Under the pieces are notes generated by a model, which saw nothing but the letters and a program-made list of their open reading frames with translations, did no database searches and had not been told where the DNA came from. A DNA stretch of 64,000 bases from Ignavibacteriales bacterium (GTDB lineage Bacteria; Bacteroidota; Ignavibacteria; Ignavibacteriales; Melioribacteraceae): contig JACOUS010000023.1 in assembly GCA_016177735.1 (NCBI GenBank), positions 140,005 to 204,004 of the forward strand, written 5' to 3'. The translations under genes were made by a program, and so were the position numbers. Below are positions 8,233 through 16,330 of the stretch, one piece after another. Position 1 is the first letter of the stretch. Each line of letters opens with the position of its first letter.

Positions 8233-8664
8233 ATGGCAGAATATCCATTACCGGTATTTCATTTCCGCGTTCAGTGGGGCGGAGTAGATCTCCCGTGTGC
8301 TGAAGTCGGCGGTTTGAATCAGGAAAAACAAGTAATCGAATATCGGGACGGCATGAGCCCGGAATATTCAACTGTAAAAATGCCGGGCATCCCAAAGTTC
8401 GGCAACATAACAATTAAACGCGGCATTCTTCCGGCAGATAATAAATTTTTTGAATGGCTCAACACAACCAAACTGAACAAAGTTGAAAGAAGAGATATTA
8501 TAATCAGTTTGTTAAATGAAAACCACGAACCGGTCATGACGTGGAAAGCAGTCAATGCTTTTCCGGTTAAAGTAGAAGGACCGGCGCTCAAAGCAACCGG
8601 CAACGAAGTTGCAATCGAATCAATTGAAATTGCGCATGAAGGAATAACTATCGAGAACGGTTGA
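8233..8664 (+). CDS. eCIS inner tube protein 1
   Basis: A 143-aa tube protein of the phage conserved tail family (TIGR02241/T4 gp19-like; Afp1/Pvc1 relatives). Characteristic stretches are FHFRVQWGG, AEVGGLNQEKQVIEYRDG, PKFGNITIKRGIL and ISLLNENHEPVMTWKAVNAFPVK. The protein stacks as hexameric rings to form the inner tube carrying cargo. CGGAG lies 6-10 nt upstream of the ATG. It is followed 4 nt later by a diverged paralogue. Confidence 0.93.
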   Translation: MAEYPLPVFHFRVQWGGVDLPCAEVGGLNQEKQVIEYRDGMSPEYSTVKMPGIPKFGNITIKRGILPADNKFFEWLNTTKLNKVERRDIIISLLNENHEPVMTWKAVNAFPVKVEGPALKATGNEVAIESIEIAHEGITIENG

Positions 8665-8668
8665 TAAT

Positions 8669-9118
8669 ATGGCTGGATATTATCCTCCGGTTGGTTTTCA
8701 TTTTAGAGTGGAGTTTGGTTTCCTTTCATCGGGCAGTAACGATGCCCGTTTTCAGGAAGTTTCCGGACTCACATCCGAACTTGGAATCGAGGAAGTTGTC
8801 GAGGGCGGTGAGAATCGTTTCAGCCACCGCTTGCCAAACAGAGTAAAGTTCGGCAACCTCATTTTAAAACGGGGGCTTTTCACTGACTCTCAATTGATTG
8901 ATTGGTGCAAGAATGCAATCGAGAGTTTTCAATTCTCGCCAACGACTGTCAACGTAACTTTATTAAATGAAAACCACGAACCGGCGGCAGACACATTTAG
9001 TTTTCAAAATGCGTGGCCCGTTAAATGGTCTGTATCGGATTTCAAATCACAGGATAATTCGATAGTAGTAGAAACGCTCGAACTGGCTTACAGTCATTTC
9101 ACAAGAATAAAACTTTAG
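8669..9118 (+). CDS. eCIS inner tube protein 2 (baseplate-proximal candidate)
   Basis: A 149-aa paralogue of the preceding tube protein: GFHFRVEFGFL, EVSGLTSELGIEEVVEGGEN, KFGNLILKRGLF and VTLLNENHEPA align with it. In Afp and PVC a diverged tube paralogue (Afp5/Pvc5) initiates the tube at the spike, so this copy may be the tube initiator. That assignment is from gene order and divergence only. The gene is 9 nt upstream of the small DUF5908 gene. Confidence 0.9.
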   Translation: MAGYYPPVGFHFRVEFGFLSSGSNDARFQEVSGLTSELGIEEVVEGGENRFSHRLPNRVKFGNLILKRGLFTDSQLIDWCKNAIESFQFSPTTVNVTLLNENHEPAADTFSFQNAWPVKWSVSDFKSQDNSIVVETLELAYSHFTRIKL

Positions 9119-9127
9119 GGAGTCATT

Positions 9128-9292
9128 ATGGCTATTGAAGTACGAGAAGTTGTAATTAAAGCCAATGTTGATAATCAAACGGAAAAACAAGCGGCGGGCA
9201 ATCAACAACAACAAGCGGAGAGCCGCGAAGAAATTATAAAAGAATGTGTCGATCAAGTTCTTGAAATTCTTAAACGGGAAGAAGAGCGGTAA
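9128..9292 (+). CDS. Small DUF5908 protein of eCIS (Afp6-like position)
   Basis: A 54-aa protein starting MAIEVREVVIKANV, with a Gln-rich linker (QQQQ at 26-29) and the C-terminal helix EEIIKECVDQVLEILKREEE. This matches the DUF5908 pattern (PIEIRELVIKA...CVxxVLxIL), a short family found beside eCIS tube genes. Its role is not established; a tube or hub accessory peptide is plausible. The 118-nt gap that follows contains a weak CCCGC/GCGGG stem but no gene. Confidence 0.85.
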   Translation: MAIEVREVVIKANVDNQTEKQAAGNQQQQAESREEIIKECVDQVLEILKREEER

Positions 9293-9410
9293 AATTTTTT
9301 ATCAGTAATAATCCGCTAAATCAGAGATTGCCCGCAGTTTGTCGGCGGGTGGTCTGCGTTCTATAAAAAGAGAACAGCTCATTCAGAAAAATTGGTGAGA
9401 TCAAAAAATC

Positions 9411-10073
9411 ATGTACGGCGAACTAAAAAAACTAAAAATAGAAGCATTCAAGGACCTCGAGTACAACGAGAAAGCCGATGAATTTACTGTAATGTTCAAC
9501 CCGGCTTCATATAATCAGAAATACGAAGTAGAGTACGAAGAGGCTCAAGGACAGGGTACAACGGGTACTCCGCAAAAATTCGGAAAGATAAAACCGCAAG
9601 AATATTCATTCGAATTTATTTTTGACGGAACCGGCGCTTCGGGCGAGGCGATCGACGTTTCGGATGAGATCGAAAAATTTTTGACAGTCTGCGGCAAAGA
9701 AGACGGAGAAATTCATAGACCGTTTTATCTAAAAATTACATGGGGAAATCTCGTTTCAAAATGTATCCTGAAATCTGCAGACATCTCGTACAATCTTTTT
9801 AAACCGGACGGCTATCCGCTCCGCGCAAAAGTGAATGCTTCTTTTGTTGAAAATATTGATGATGCTCTTCGCACTGCCGAAGAAGGAAAAAGTTCGCCCG
9901 ATCTTTCTCATTATCGAATTGTTGCCGAAGGTGAAAATCTGCCTTTGATGACTTATAAAATTTACGGCGATCCGCAGTATTACATCGATGCCGCAAAGAT
10001 TAACGGACTCACAAATTTTAGAAAACTAAAAACCGGCACTACTTTGCATTTTCCGCCGATCAAAACAACATAA
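9411..10073 (+). CDS. LysM-domain baseplate hub adaptor (Afp7/Pvc7-like)
   Basis: A 220-aa protein. The N-terminal part (VMFNPASYNQKYEVEYEEA, then FEFIFDGTGAS and YLKITWGNLVSKCILKSADI) is typical of the gp53/Afp7-like adaptor. The last 55 residues (HYRIVAEGENLPLMTYKIYG...LKTGTTLHFPP) form a LysM domain. In eCIS and phage baseplates this protein joins the tube to the spike hub. The LysM may bind neighbouring baseplate proteins or glycan. The VgrG-like spike gene starts 5 nt after its stop. Confidence 0.9.
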   Translation: MYGELKKLKIEAFKDLEYNEKADEFTVMFNPASYNQKYEVEYEEAQGQGTTGTPQKFGKIKPQEYSFEFIFDGTGASGEAIDVSDEIEKFLTVCGKEDGEIHRPFYLKITWGNLVSKCILKSADISYNLFKPDGYPLRAKVNASFVENIDDALRTAEEGKSSPDLSHYRIVAEGENLPLMTYKIYGDPQYYIDAAKINGLTNFRKLKTGTTLHFPPIKTT

Positions 10074-10078
10074 AAATT

Positions 10079-11827
10079 ATGAGCGAAGAGAGAGTAATAC
10101 CGGTAAATCAAACGACCGATCTTGTGACTTTTACGATTAAGTCCGATGGAACTGTGATAAGCAGTGAATATCAAGTTGTGTCGGTTAATGTAATTAAAGA
10201 CGTGAACAAAATTCCGCAAGCACAATTGATATTTCTTGACGGCGATTCGGCGCAAGAAGATTTTCCGCTGAGCAGCAAAGAAGATTTTATTCCCGGCAAA
10301 GAGATCGAAATTTCTGCCGGTTATCACTCGGATGAAAAAATAATTTTCAAAGGAATAATTATCAGCCACGCTGTTAAAGTGAAGAAAAATAAAGGATCAT
10401 ACTTAACGATTGAATGCCGCGATAAAGCAGTGAAGATGACCGCAGCACGTAACAACAAATATTTTTATGAATCAACTGATTCGGATATCATCGAAGAAAT
10501 TATCGGCACGTACGGATTGGAAAGCGAAATTGAATCAACTAATGTTCAACACAAAGAGATGGTGCAATATTATTGCACTGATTGGGATTTTATTTTATCG
10601 CGCGCCGAAGCAAACGGCAAACTTGTTTTTGTTGATGACGGAAAAGTTATAATTAAAAAACCTGATACATCAACCGAACCGGTTCTCTCACTTATTTACG
10701 GTTCCACAATGCTGGAATTTGAAGCCGGGATGGATGCGCGGAATCAGCTTTCTGCAGTCAAATCAAAATCGTGGGATTACTCATCACAAGAAATTATCGA
10801 GGAAGAATCCGAAGACCCTTCCGTAGAAGAAATTGGAAATATTACCGCGAGTGATTTAACCGATGTACTCGGCGTTTCTGAATTTGCACAAGTTCATTCC
10901 GGTAAAGTTGAGGATCAGGAATTAAAAGCGTGGGCTGATGCAAAAGCATTGAAAGCCAAACTCGCAAAAATTAGAGGAAGAGTTAAATGCCAGGGTTACA
11001 ACGAAGTAAAACCCGGCGGCATGATTGAATTGAAAGGTGTCGGCGACCGCTTCAACGGGAAAGCTTTTGTGAGCGGTGTGTGCCATCAAATCAGCAGCGG
11101 AAATTGGGAAACGGATATTCAATTCGGGCTTAATGCGGAATGGTTTTCGAGCGCAAATAAAATCAACGATACAAAAGCATCGGGGCTTGTACCGGCAGTA
11201 AACGGGCTGCACGTTGGAGTTGTAACACAGCTTGAAAGCGATCCCGACGGCGAAGACAGAATACTTGTGAAGATGCCTTCAATCAGCACAGAAGATGAAG
11301 GAATTTGGGCGCGCATTGCGACTCTCGATGCCGGTGAAAACCGCGGCTCGTTTTTCAGACCGGAAATAGGCGATGAAGTACTTCTCGGATTTTTGAATGA
11401 CGATCCACGCCACCCCGTTGTTTTGGGTATGATGAACAGCAGTGCAAAACCGGCGCCGCTGACTGCAAGCGATTCGAATCCCGAAAAAGGTTTTGTTACT
11501 AGAAGCCAATTGAAACTAATCTTTAATGATGAGAAAAAAGTTATTCAGGTTGAAACTCCGAACGGAAATAAAATTACTTTGAGCGATGATGAAGGTTCGA
11601 TAACTCTTGAAGATGAAAGCGGAAATAAAATTACAATGAGTTCGGATGGAATTGCGCTCGAAAGCGCGAAGGATGTGATTATCAAAGCAACCGGCGATGT
11701 AAAAGTTGAAGGCGTTAACACGGAAATTAAAGCCAGCGCACAATTTAAAGCGGAAGGTTCCGCCGGCGCAGAAGTTAAAAGCAGTGCAACTGCTACACTG
11801 AAAGGTTCATTGGTACAAATAAATTAA
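10079..11827 (+). CDS. VgrG-like central spike protein (Afp8/Pvc8-like)
   Basis: A 582-aa spike. The N-terminal gp27-like hub spans about residues 1-350 (PQAQLIFLDGDS, GYHSDEKIIFKGIIISHAVK, YYCTDWDFILSRAEANGKLV). The OB-fold gp5-like domain covers about 375-465 (VVTQLESDPDGEDRILVKMP, EIGDEVLLGFLNDDPRHPVVLG). The C-terminal beta-helix is built of short repeats such as GNKITLSDDEGSITLEDESGNKI, ending in Ala/Ser/Lys-rich repeats. As a trimer it forms the membrane-piercing spike tipped by PAAR. No effector domain is fused to the C-terminus. The PAAR gene follows after a 169-nt gap holding a repeat. Confidence 0.94.
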   Translation: MSEERVIPVNQTTDLVTFTIKSDGTVISSEYQVVSVNVIKDVNKIPQAQLIFLDGDSAQEDFPLSSKEDFIPGKEIEISAGYHSDEKIIFKGIIISHAVKVKKNKGSYLTIECRDKAVKMTAARNNKYFYESTDSDIIEEIIGTYGLESEIESTNVQHKEMVQYYCTDWDFILSRAEANGKLVFVDDGKVIIKKPDTSTEPVLSLIYGSTMLEFEAGMDARNQLSAVKSKSWDYSSQEIIEEESEDPSVEEIGNITASDLTDVLGVSEFAQVHSGKVEDQELKAWADAKALKAKLAKIRGRVKCQGYNEVKPGGMIELKGVGDRFNGKAFVSGVCHQISSGNWETDIQFGLNAEWFSSANKINDTKASGLVPAVNGLHVGVVTQLESDPDGEDRILVKMPSISTEDEGIWARIATLDAGENRGSFFRPEIGDEVLLGFLNDDPRHPVVLGMMNSSAKPAPLTASDSNPEKGFVTRSQLKLIFNDEKKVIQVETPNGNKITLSDDEGSITLEDESGNKITMSSDGIALESAKDVIIKATGDVKVEGVNTEIKASAQFKAEGSAGAEVKSSATATLKGSLVQIN

Positions 11828-11870
11828 AAGGAGTAAGGAGAAAGAAGGGGAATCAAAGACGAAAAATTAA

Positions 11871-11962
11871 TTGGCTTTAGTCACTTTTTGATTTTCAATA
11901 TGCGGCTAAAGTCAAAAAGAGTTTTTCTAATTTCTGCTCACGATCTAAAGGTCGTGGCAATT
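11871..11962. repeat. Dispersed repeat element (copy 2), inside the eCIS operon
   Basis: GGCTTTAGTC (11873-11882), GGCTAAAGTC (11904-11913) and the hairpin CACGATC-TAAA-GGTCGTG (11939-11956), which ends in GGTCGTGGCAATT at 11962. The same words in the same order occur at 1707-1797. It lies in the longest gap of the eCIS run, between the spike and PAAR genes, and is followed by a ctgacttctgacttctg tract. It may be only a repeat, or it may adjust expression of the two halves of the operon. Confidence 0.55.
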
Positions 11963-11996
11963 AAAAAATTCTGACTTCTGACTTCTGAAAAAAAAA

Positions 11997-12278
11997 ATGG
12001 CTGCAGCGGCAAGAGTAGGAGATACAACAAATCATGGCGGAACAGTTACCGGACCGGGAGTAGCAACGGTTTTAGTCGGCAGCAAACCGGCGGCAGTTAT
12101 GGGTGATATGCATGTATGTGTACTACCGCCGAATGTACATCAACCGACTACGAGTGCATTCATACTCGGCAGTGCTACTGTTTTGATCGGCGGTAAACCG
12201 GCATTGAGAGTGGGCGATACATGCGTTTGCGGCGCATCAACCGCTGTGGGCGAAGTAACAGTAATTATAGGAGGATAA
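11997..12278 (+). CDS. PAAR-domain spike tip protein
   Basis: A 93-aa PAAR protein: AAAARVGDTTNHGG at the N-terminus, then the GxxxVLVGSKPAAVMGDMHVC and ATVLIGGKPALRVGDTCVCG repeats, ending GEVTVIIGG. PAAR proteins fold into a sharp zinc-bearing cone that caps the VgrG/gp5 spike. His14, His40, His48 and the Cys residues near 42 and 78-80 are metal-ligand candidates. No extension or effector domain is attached. The gp25-like gene begins 7 nt downstream. Confidence 0.93.
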   Translation: MAAAARVGDTTNHGGTVTGPGVATVLVGSKPAAVMGDMHVCVLPPNVHQPTTSAFILGSATVLIGGKPALRVGDTCVCGASTAVGEVTVIIGG

Positions 12279-12284
12279 AAAAAT

Positions 12285-12698
12285 ATGTCTTCAAAATTTC
12301 CGTTTCTCGGAAAAGGATGGAGTTTTCCTCCCGAATTCGACAAGCAGACTTCTACTGTAAAAATGCTTGCCGATGAAGACGATATTAACAGCAGCCTCGA
12401 AATACTTTTTTCGACGACGGTCGGCGAAAGAATTATGCAGCCGAAGTACGGCGCAAACTTGAAAAACTTATTGTTCGACCCGATAGATACATCGTTGAAA
12501 GCATATATAAAAGATTTGATCAAAACGGCGATACTCTATTTCGAAGCACGGATAAAACTCGATAACATTTCTCTCGAAGCAAAGCCGGAAGAAGGTATGC
12601 TGTTAATTACACTTGAGTACACAATCCGTTCTACAAATTCGCGGTACAATTTTGTTTATCCGTTTTATCTAAATGAAGGAACAAACATTACAATATGA
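12285..12698 (+). CDS. gp25-like baseplate wedge protein (Afp9/Pvc9-like)
   Basis: A 137-aa GPW/gp25 family protein: FLGKGWSFPPEF, then DINSSLEILFSTTVGERIMQPKYG and the NLLFDPID segment. The EIL..T..GER.M.P.YG signature identifies gp25, the wedge protein that nucleates sheath polymerisation at the baseplate. Its stop overlaps the next gene's start (ATGA, 4 nt), which indicates translational coupling to the baseplate J-like gene. Confidence 0.93.
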   Translation: MSSKFPFLGKGWSFPPEFDKQTSTVKMLADEDDINSSLEILFSTTVGERIMQPKYGANLKNLLFDPIDTSLKAYIKDLIKTAILYFEARIKLDNISLEAKPEEGMLLITLEYTIRSTNSRYNFVYPFYLNEGTNITI

Positions 12699-15600
12699 AT
12701 TCTGAAAGCGGCTGCGGAATAAAAAATCCTTTGGTGCGTGACGGTTCAAGCCAGACACAGCGTTTGCTCAAGGCGCTCAAAAACGATTACGTGAAAATTG
12801 ACGAACGCGGTGTGGATGATCTGCTCGCTTTCATCTATAAATATTCCGGGAAAATTCAATTCTACGGCAGCGATAACCAAACTGCCGGAAGCTGGAAAGA
12901 CTTTATCGAGAATGATATCTCAACAACCGTTGCTCTGATTGCACAAAAAGATTTATCCGTTATTAAATCGTGTATAGATAAGAATCTTAAAATCATAAAT
13001 GATTCGGCGGCGCTTACAGCAAAAGTGAAAGCCGCGTTCAATAATATTTTTCTCCACATCTTTTTTATTACCGATGAAATCAATTCATGGTACAACCGCT
13101 CGGTAATCGGTCTGCGGCTTAACATTGAATTGAAGCAATCAATTACTTCCGTACTTCGCGGCACACTGCAGACAGTTGCCGGAACGTACAAATATGCAAA
13201 AGCAAACGGATATCTCGTAGATGATACGACAACATCGGTATGTTCTGCACACAAATACTCCGGTGATTTTCTTGCAAGCTCATTGAACAATGTGTGGGTT
13301 ATTGCGGATACGAATTTATCATGGAGTAATTACTTGGGCACAATCTCTCCGGACGGAACATTATTCGGAAACGAAACTACCGATATCAAAAAAATAAAAT
13401 ATGCGGCTCAACGGTTTGAAACAATTGTCGAAAAATTTATAGGTGCGCAATCGAGAATTATAAATCTTGCGCCCGGCTTTCTGGAAGAAACACTCCGCGA
13501 ATATCCGTCGCACGAACCGCACATGTCGCTCTTCCTCGCATTTTTACAATTGCTCGATATTGCAAAAAAAGATTTGAACGCAATAACAAAAAGACATCTC
13601 GATTTTTATTACCGCGATGTTCTTCAATTAGAGAAAAATGAAGAAGTGCCCGATGCCGTTCACGTAATTTTTCAGCTTGCAAAACAAGTTGACAGTTACT
13701 TGATAAAAGAGGGAACACGGCTCAAAGCCGGTAAAGATGAAACCGGCGTTGAAGTAATTTACAAAGTTGAAGAAGACACCGTAATTAACAAAGCGGCGAT
13801 TGATCAGCTCAAAACAATTTTTGTTGACAAAGATGATAATTGCAGAGTTTATTCCGCGCCAATAGCAAATTCGAAAGATGGAAACGGTGCTGAGTTTGAT
13901 ACCGATGAACCGAAATGGAAAACTTTTGGAGAGAGCCAAAAGGTTGGTGCCGGGAACTATCTCGTCGAAGAAGAACGAACGATGCAATTTGCAGAAATCG
14001 GTTTTGCGGTTACATCACCGGCTCTCTTTTTAAACGAAGGCACGAGAAAAATTATAGTTACGTTCACGGCTTCCGGCACATTGCCTTCTGTAACACTCAG
14101 TGCGTCAAAATTCTCTGCATATTTATCAACAGAAAAAGAATGGACCGAAACAGTAATTGAAAGTGTGTTGATTGATTCTGCCAGCAATAAAATTAGTTTT
14201 ACACTTTCGCTGGGAAATGAGGCGCCGCCCGTTATTGCTTTCAACAATACTAAACTAACCGATGGCTTCGATTCGGAATTCCCGGTACTCAAAATAATTT
14301 TGAACAATGATGCTTCCGCAGATTACGATTACAAAATTTTGAAAGATATCACGGTTACCGGCGTTACAATGAGTGTTGAAGTTGACGGAATGAAAAATTT
14401 AATTCTTCAAAATGATGCCGGACTTTTAAAGCCGAACAAACCTTTTTATCCGTTCACAACAACGCCGGGCATCGGCTCAAGTTTTTATATCGGCGGTAAA
14501 GAAATTTTTCAGAAGAATTTAACATACCTCAAACTTGATTTAGAATGGAAAGATGTTCCGGACAGCAAGTTGAATAATTATTATGCCAAATTATTTGCGG
14601 TAACCGATAACACAGATTTTAAAGTACAGTGCTCTGCACTTATTAACGGCATATGGGAAACAATAGGCACGGCGCAATCTTTATTCGATTCGGCTGATGC
14701 GAAACTTTCTCACACAATCCAGATTGGTTCCGAAAATGGAAACTCAACCGATTTTGATGATTACGAACCGGGATTAATTGAAGAGGAATTAACCGAACTG
14801 GAAGCCGATACCCAGCGCGGTTTTATGAAACTCGTTTTATCAGAACCGGCTGATGCATTCGGGCACAAACTTTACCGCGATGCGTACACAAAGGCAATTA
14901 TTGCTTACGCACAAAATCCTTCCGATACTACAAAAGCCAATGCAATTCCGAAAGAACCGTACACGCCGTTCATAAATTCAATTACCCTCGATTACAATTC
15001 GAGCGAGACAATCGATTTGCAGTTATCCGAAACTTACGAAGAGAACGAATCAAAATTTTATCATCTCTATCCGTTCGGAATAAAAGAAGTACGCGAGCCT
15101 TCGACTTCGAAAGTTTACATGCTTCCGCAATTTGAATTTGACGAAGGGACAAAAGTTTTAGAAAGCGAAGGCGAACTTTACATCGGCATCAAAGATTTGA
15201 ATCCTCCGCAAAATATTTCAATACTTTTTCAGATGGCTGAAGGAAGTGCAGACCCCGAACTGCCGAAACAAGAAGTTTACTGGTCGTACTTGCGCAATAA
15301 TAAATGGGTCAAATTTGATGTGACGGAAATAATTTCCGACACAACGGACGGACTAATAAAATCAGGCATAATAGAATTTTCGATTCCGTCCGAAGCAGCG
15401 AACGACAATTCCATTCTGCCTTCGGGTGTTCATTGGATTAGAGCGGCAGTAGATCAAAACAGCGGCGCCGTATGCGGCTGCATTGAAATAATTGCGCAAG
15501 CACTCAAAGCAGTTTATGTGAACAATGGAAACGATACGAACTTTTTAGCGGCACCGATTGCCGCCGATACGATTACCGGCTTGAAAACAAAAGATGCGAG

Positions 15601-16330
15601 TGTTAAAAAAGCAAGTCAGCCGTATTCGTCACTCGGTGGAAAAACAGAAGAGAGCGATGAACAATTTTACACGAGGGTCAGCGAGCGGCTTCGTCATAAA
15701 AACAGAGGCGTTGCTATTTGGGATTATGAGAAACTTGTGCTTCAGGAATTTCCATTTGTTTACAAAGTGAAATGCATCAACCACAGCGTTTACATTCCTA
15801 AAGCATCCGAGTTTGCACCGGGCTATGTCAGCGTAATTGTTATTCCGAATCTGCTCAACAAAAATGCGGTTGATCCGCTTGAACCGCGCGCTTCTGTAGG
15901 CGAGTTGAATGATATCAAAGAATTTCTGCAGACAAAAATCTCTCCGTTCGCGTCGGAAACAATCCAGGTTCTCAATCCGCTATATGAAAAAATCAAAGTG
16001 GAATTTAAGGTTCAGTTCAATCAAGGAATTGATTACGGTTATTACAGCAAAGTTCTCGAAGAAGATATCATAAAATTTTTATCACCGTGGGCATACGGCG
16101 AATCAAGCGAATTAAACTTCGGCGGAATTGTTTACAAATCGGTGATACTAAATTTTGTTGAAGAGAGAGATTACGTTGATTTTGTAACAGAGTTTAAAAT
16201 GGTTCACATAACCGAAGATACCGGCGGCAATTTAAAAGAAGAGTACAAAGACGAAATCGAAACAACAAGCATGCGTTCGATTCTTGTTTCGAACAGCACG
16301 CATATTATAAACGAAGTTGATAACTGCTGA
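12695..16330 (+). CDS. Large baseplate J-like wedge protein (Afp11-like)
   Basis: A 1211-aa baseplate wedge protein. The N-terminal half (about 1-300) is helical, with FLAFLQLLDIAKKDLNAITKRH before residue 310. Next comes DVIFQLAKQ...IKEGTRLKAGKDETG (about 325-350), the gp6/BPJ-like start, then a long beta-rich insertion (about 410-830). The conserved C-terminal part has SLGGKTEESDEQFYTRVSER and NRGVAIWDYEKLVLQEFPFV, and YVSVIVIPNLL. This is the Afp11/Pvc11 group. The protein is longer than usual for phage J proteins, as in other Bacteroidota eCIS. It overlaps both flanking genes (4 nt upstream, 1 nt downstream). Confidence 0.9.
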   Translation: MNSESGCGIKNPLVRDGSSQTQRLLKALKNDYVKIDERGVDDLLAFIYKYSGKIQFYGSDNQTAGSWKDFIENDISTTVALIAQKDLSVIKSCIDKNLKIINDSAALTAKVKAAFNNIFLHIFFITDEINSWYNRSVIGLRLNIELKQSITSVLRGTLQTVAGTYKYAKANGYLVDDTTTSVCSAHKYSGDFLASSLNNVWVIADTNLSWSNYLGTISPDGTLFGNETTDIKKIKYAAQRFETIVEKFIGAQSRIINLAPGFLEETLREYPSHEPHMSLFLAFLQLLDIAKKDLNAITKRHLDFYYRDVLQLEKNEEVPDAVHVIFQLAKQVDSYLIKEGTRLKAGKDETGVEVIYKVEEDTVINKAAIDQLKTIFVDKDDNCRVYSAPIANSKDGNGAEFDTDEPKWKTFGESQKVGAGNYLVEEERTMQFAEIGFAVTSPALFLNEGTRKIIVTFTASGTLPSVTLSASKFSAYLSTEKEWTETVIESVLIDSASNKISFTLSLGNEAPPVIAFNNTKLTDGFDSEFPVLKIILNNDASADYDYKILKDITVTGVTMSVEVDGMKNLILQNDAGLLKPNKPFYPFTTTPGIGSSFYIGGKEIFQKNLTYLKLDLEWKDVPDSKLNNYYAKLFAVTDNTDFKVQCSALINGIWETIGTAQSLFDSADAKLSHTIQIGSENGNSTDFDDYEPGLIEEELTELEADTQRGFMKLVLSEPADAFGHKLYRDAYTKAIIAYAQNPSDTTKANAIPKEPYTPFINSITLDYNSSETIDLQLSETYEENESKFYHLYPFGIKEVREPSTSKVYMLPQFEFDEGTKVLESEGELYIGIKDLNPPQNISILFQMAEGSADPELPKQEVYWSYLRNNKWVKFDVTEIISDTTDGLIKSGIIEFSIPSEAANDNSILPSGVHWIRAAVDQNSGAVCGCIEIIAQALKAVYVNNGNDTNFLAAPIAADTITGLKTKDASVKKASQPYSSLGGKTEESDEQFYTRVSERLRHKNRGVAIWDYEKLVLQEFPFVYKVKCINHSVYIPKASEFAPGYVSVIVIPNLLNKNAVDPLEPRASVGELNDIKEFLQTKISPFASETIQVLNPLYEKIKVEFKVQFNQGIDYGYYSKVLEEDIIKFLSPWAYGESSELNFGGIVYKSVILNFVEERDYVDFVTEFKMVHITEDTGGNLKEEYKDEIETTSMRSILVSNSTHIINEVDNC

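Noticed and set aside
9293..9410. CCCGC/GCGGG stem after the DUF5908 gene as an internal terminator
   Set aside because: The pairing is 5 bp with an 8-nt loop and no T-run; it lies inside an otherwise continuous operon.
11964..11990. ctgacttctgacttctg tract as a CRISPR repeat
   Set aside because: It consists of two short direct copies without spacers, and no cas genes occur in the window.
10079..12278. VgrG-like and PAAR genes read as a type VI secretion system
   Set aside because: No TssJ, TssL, TssM, TssB/C or ClpV genes are present, the sheath is of the single-chain Afp type, and DUF4255, CIS tape-measure and DUF4157 genes mark an eCIS.
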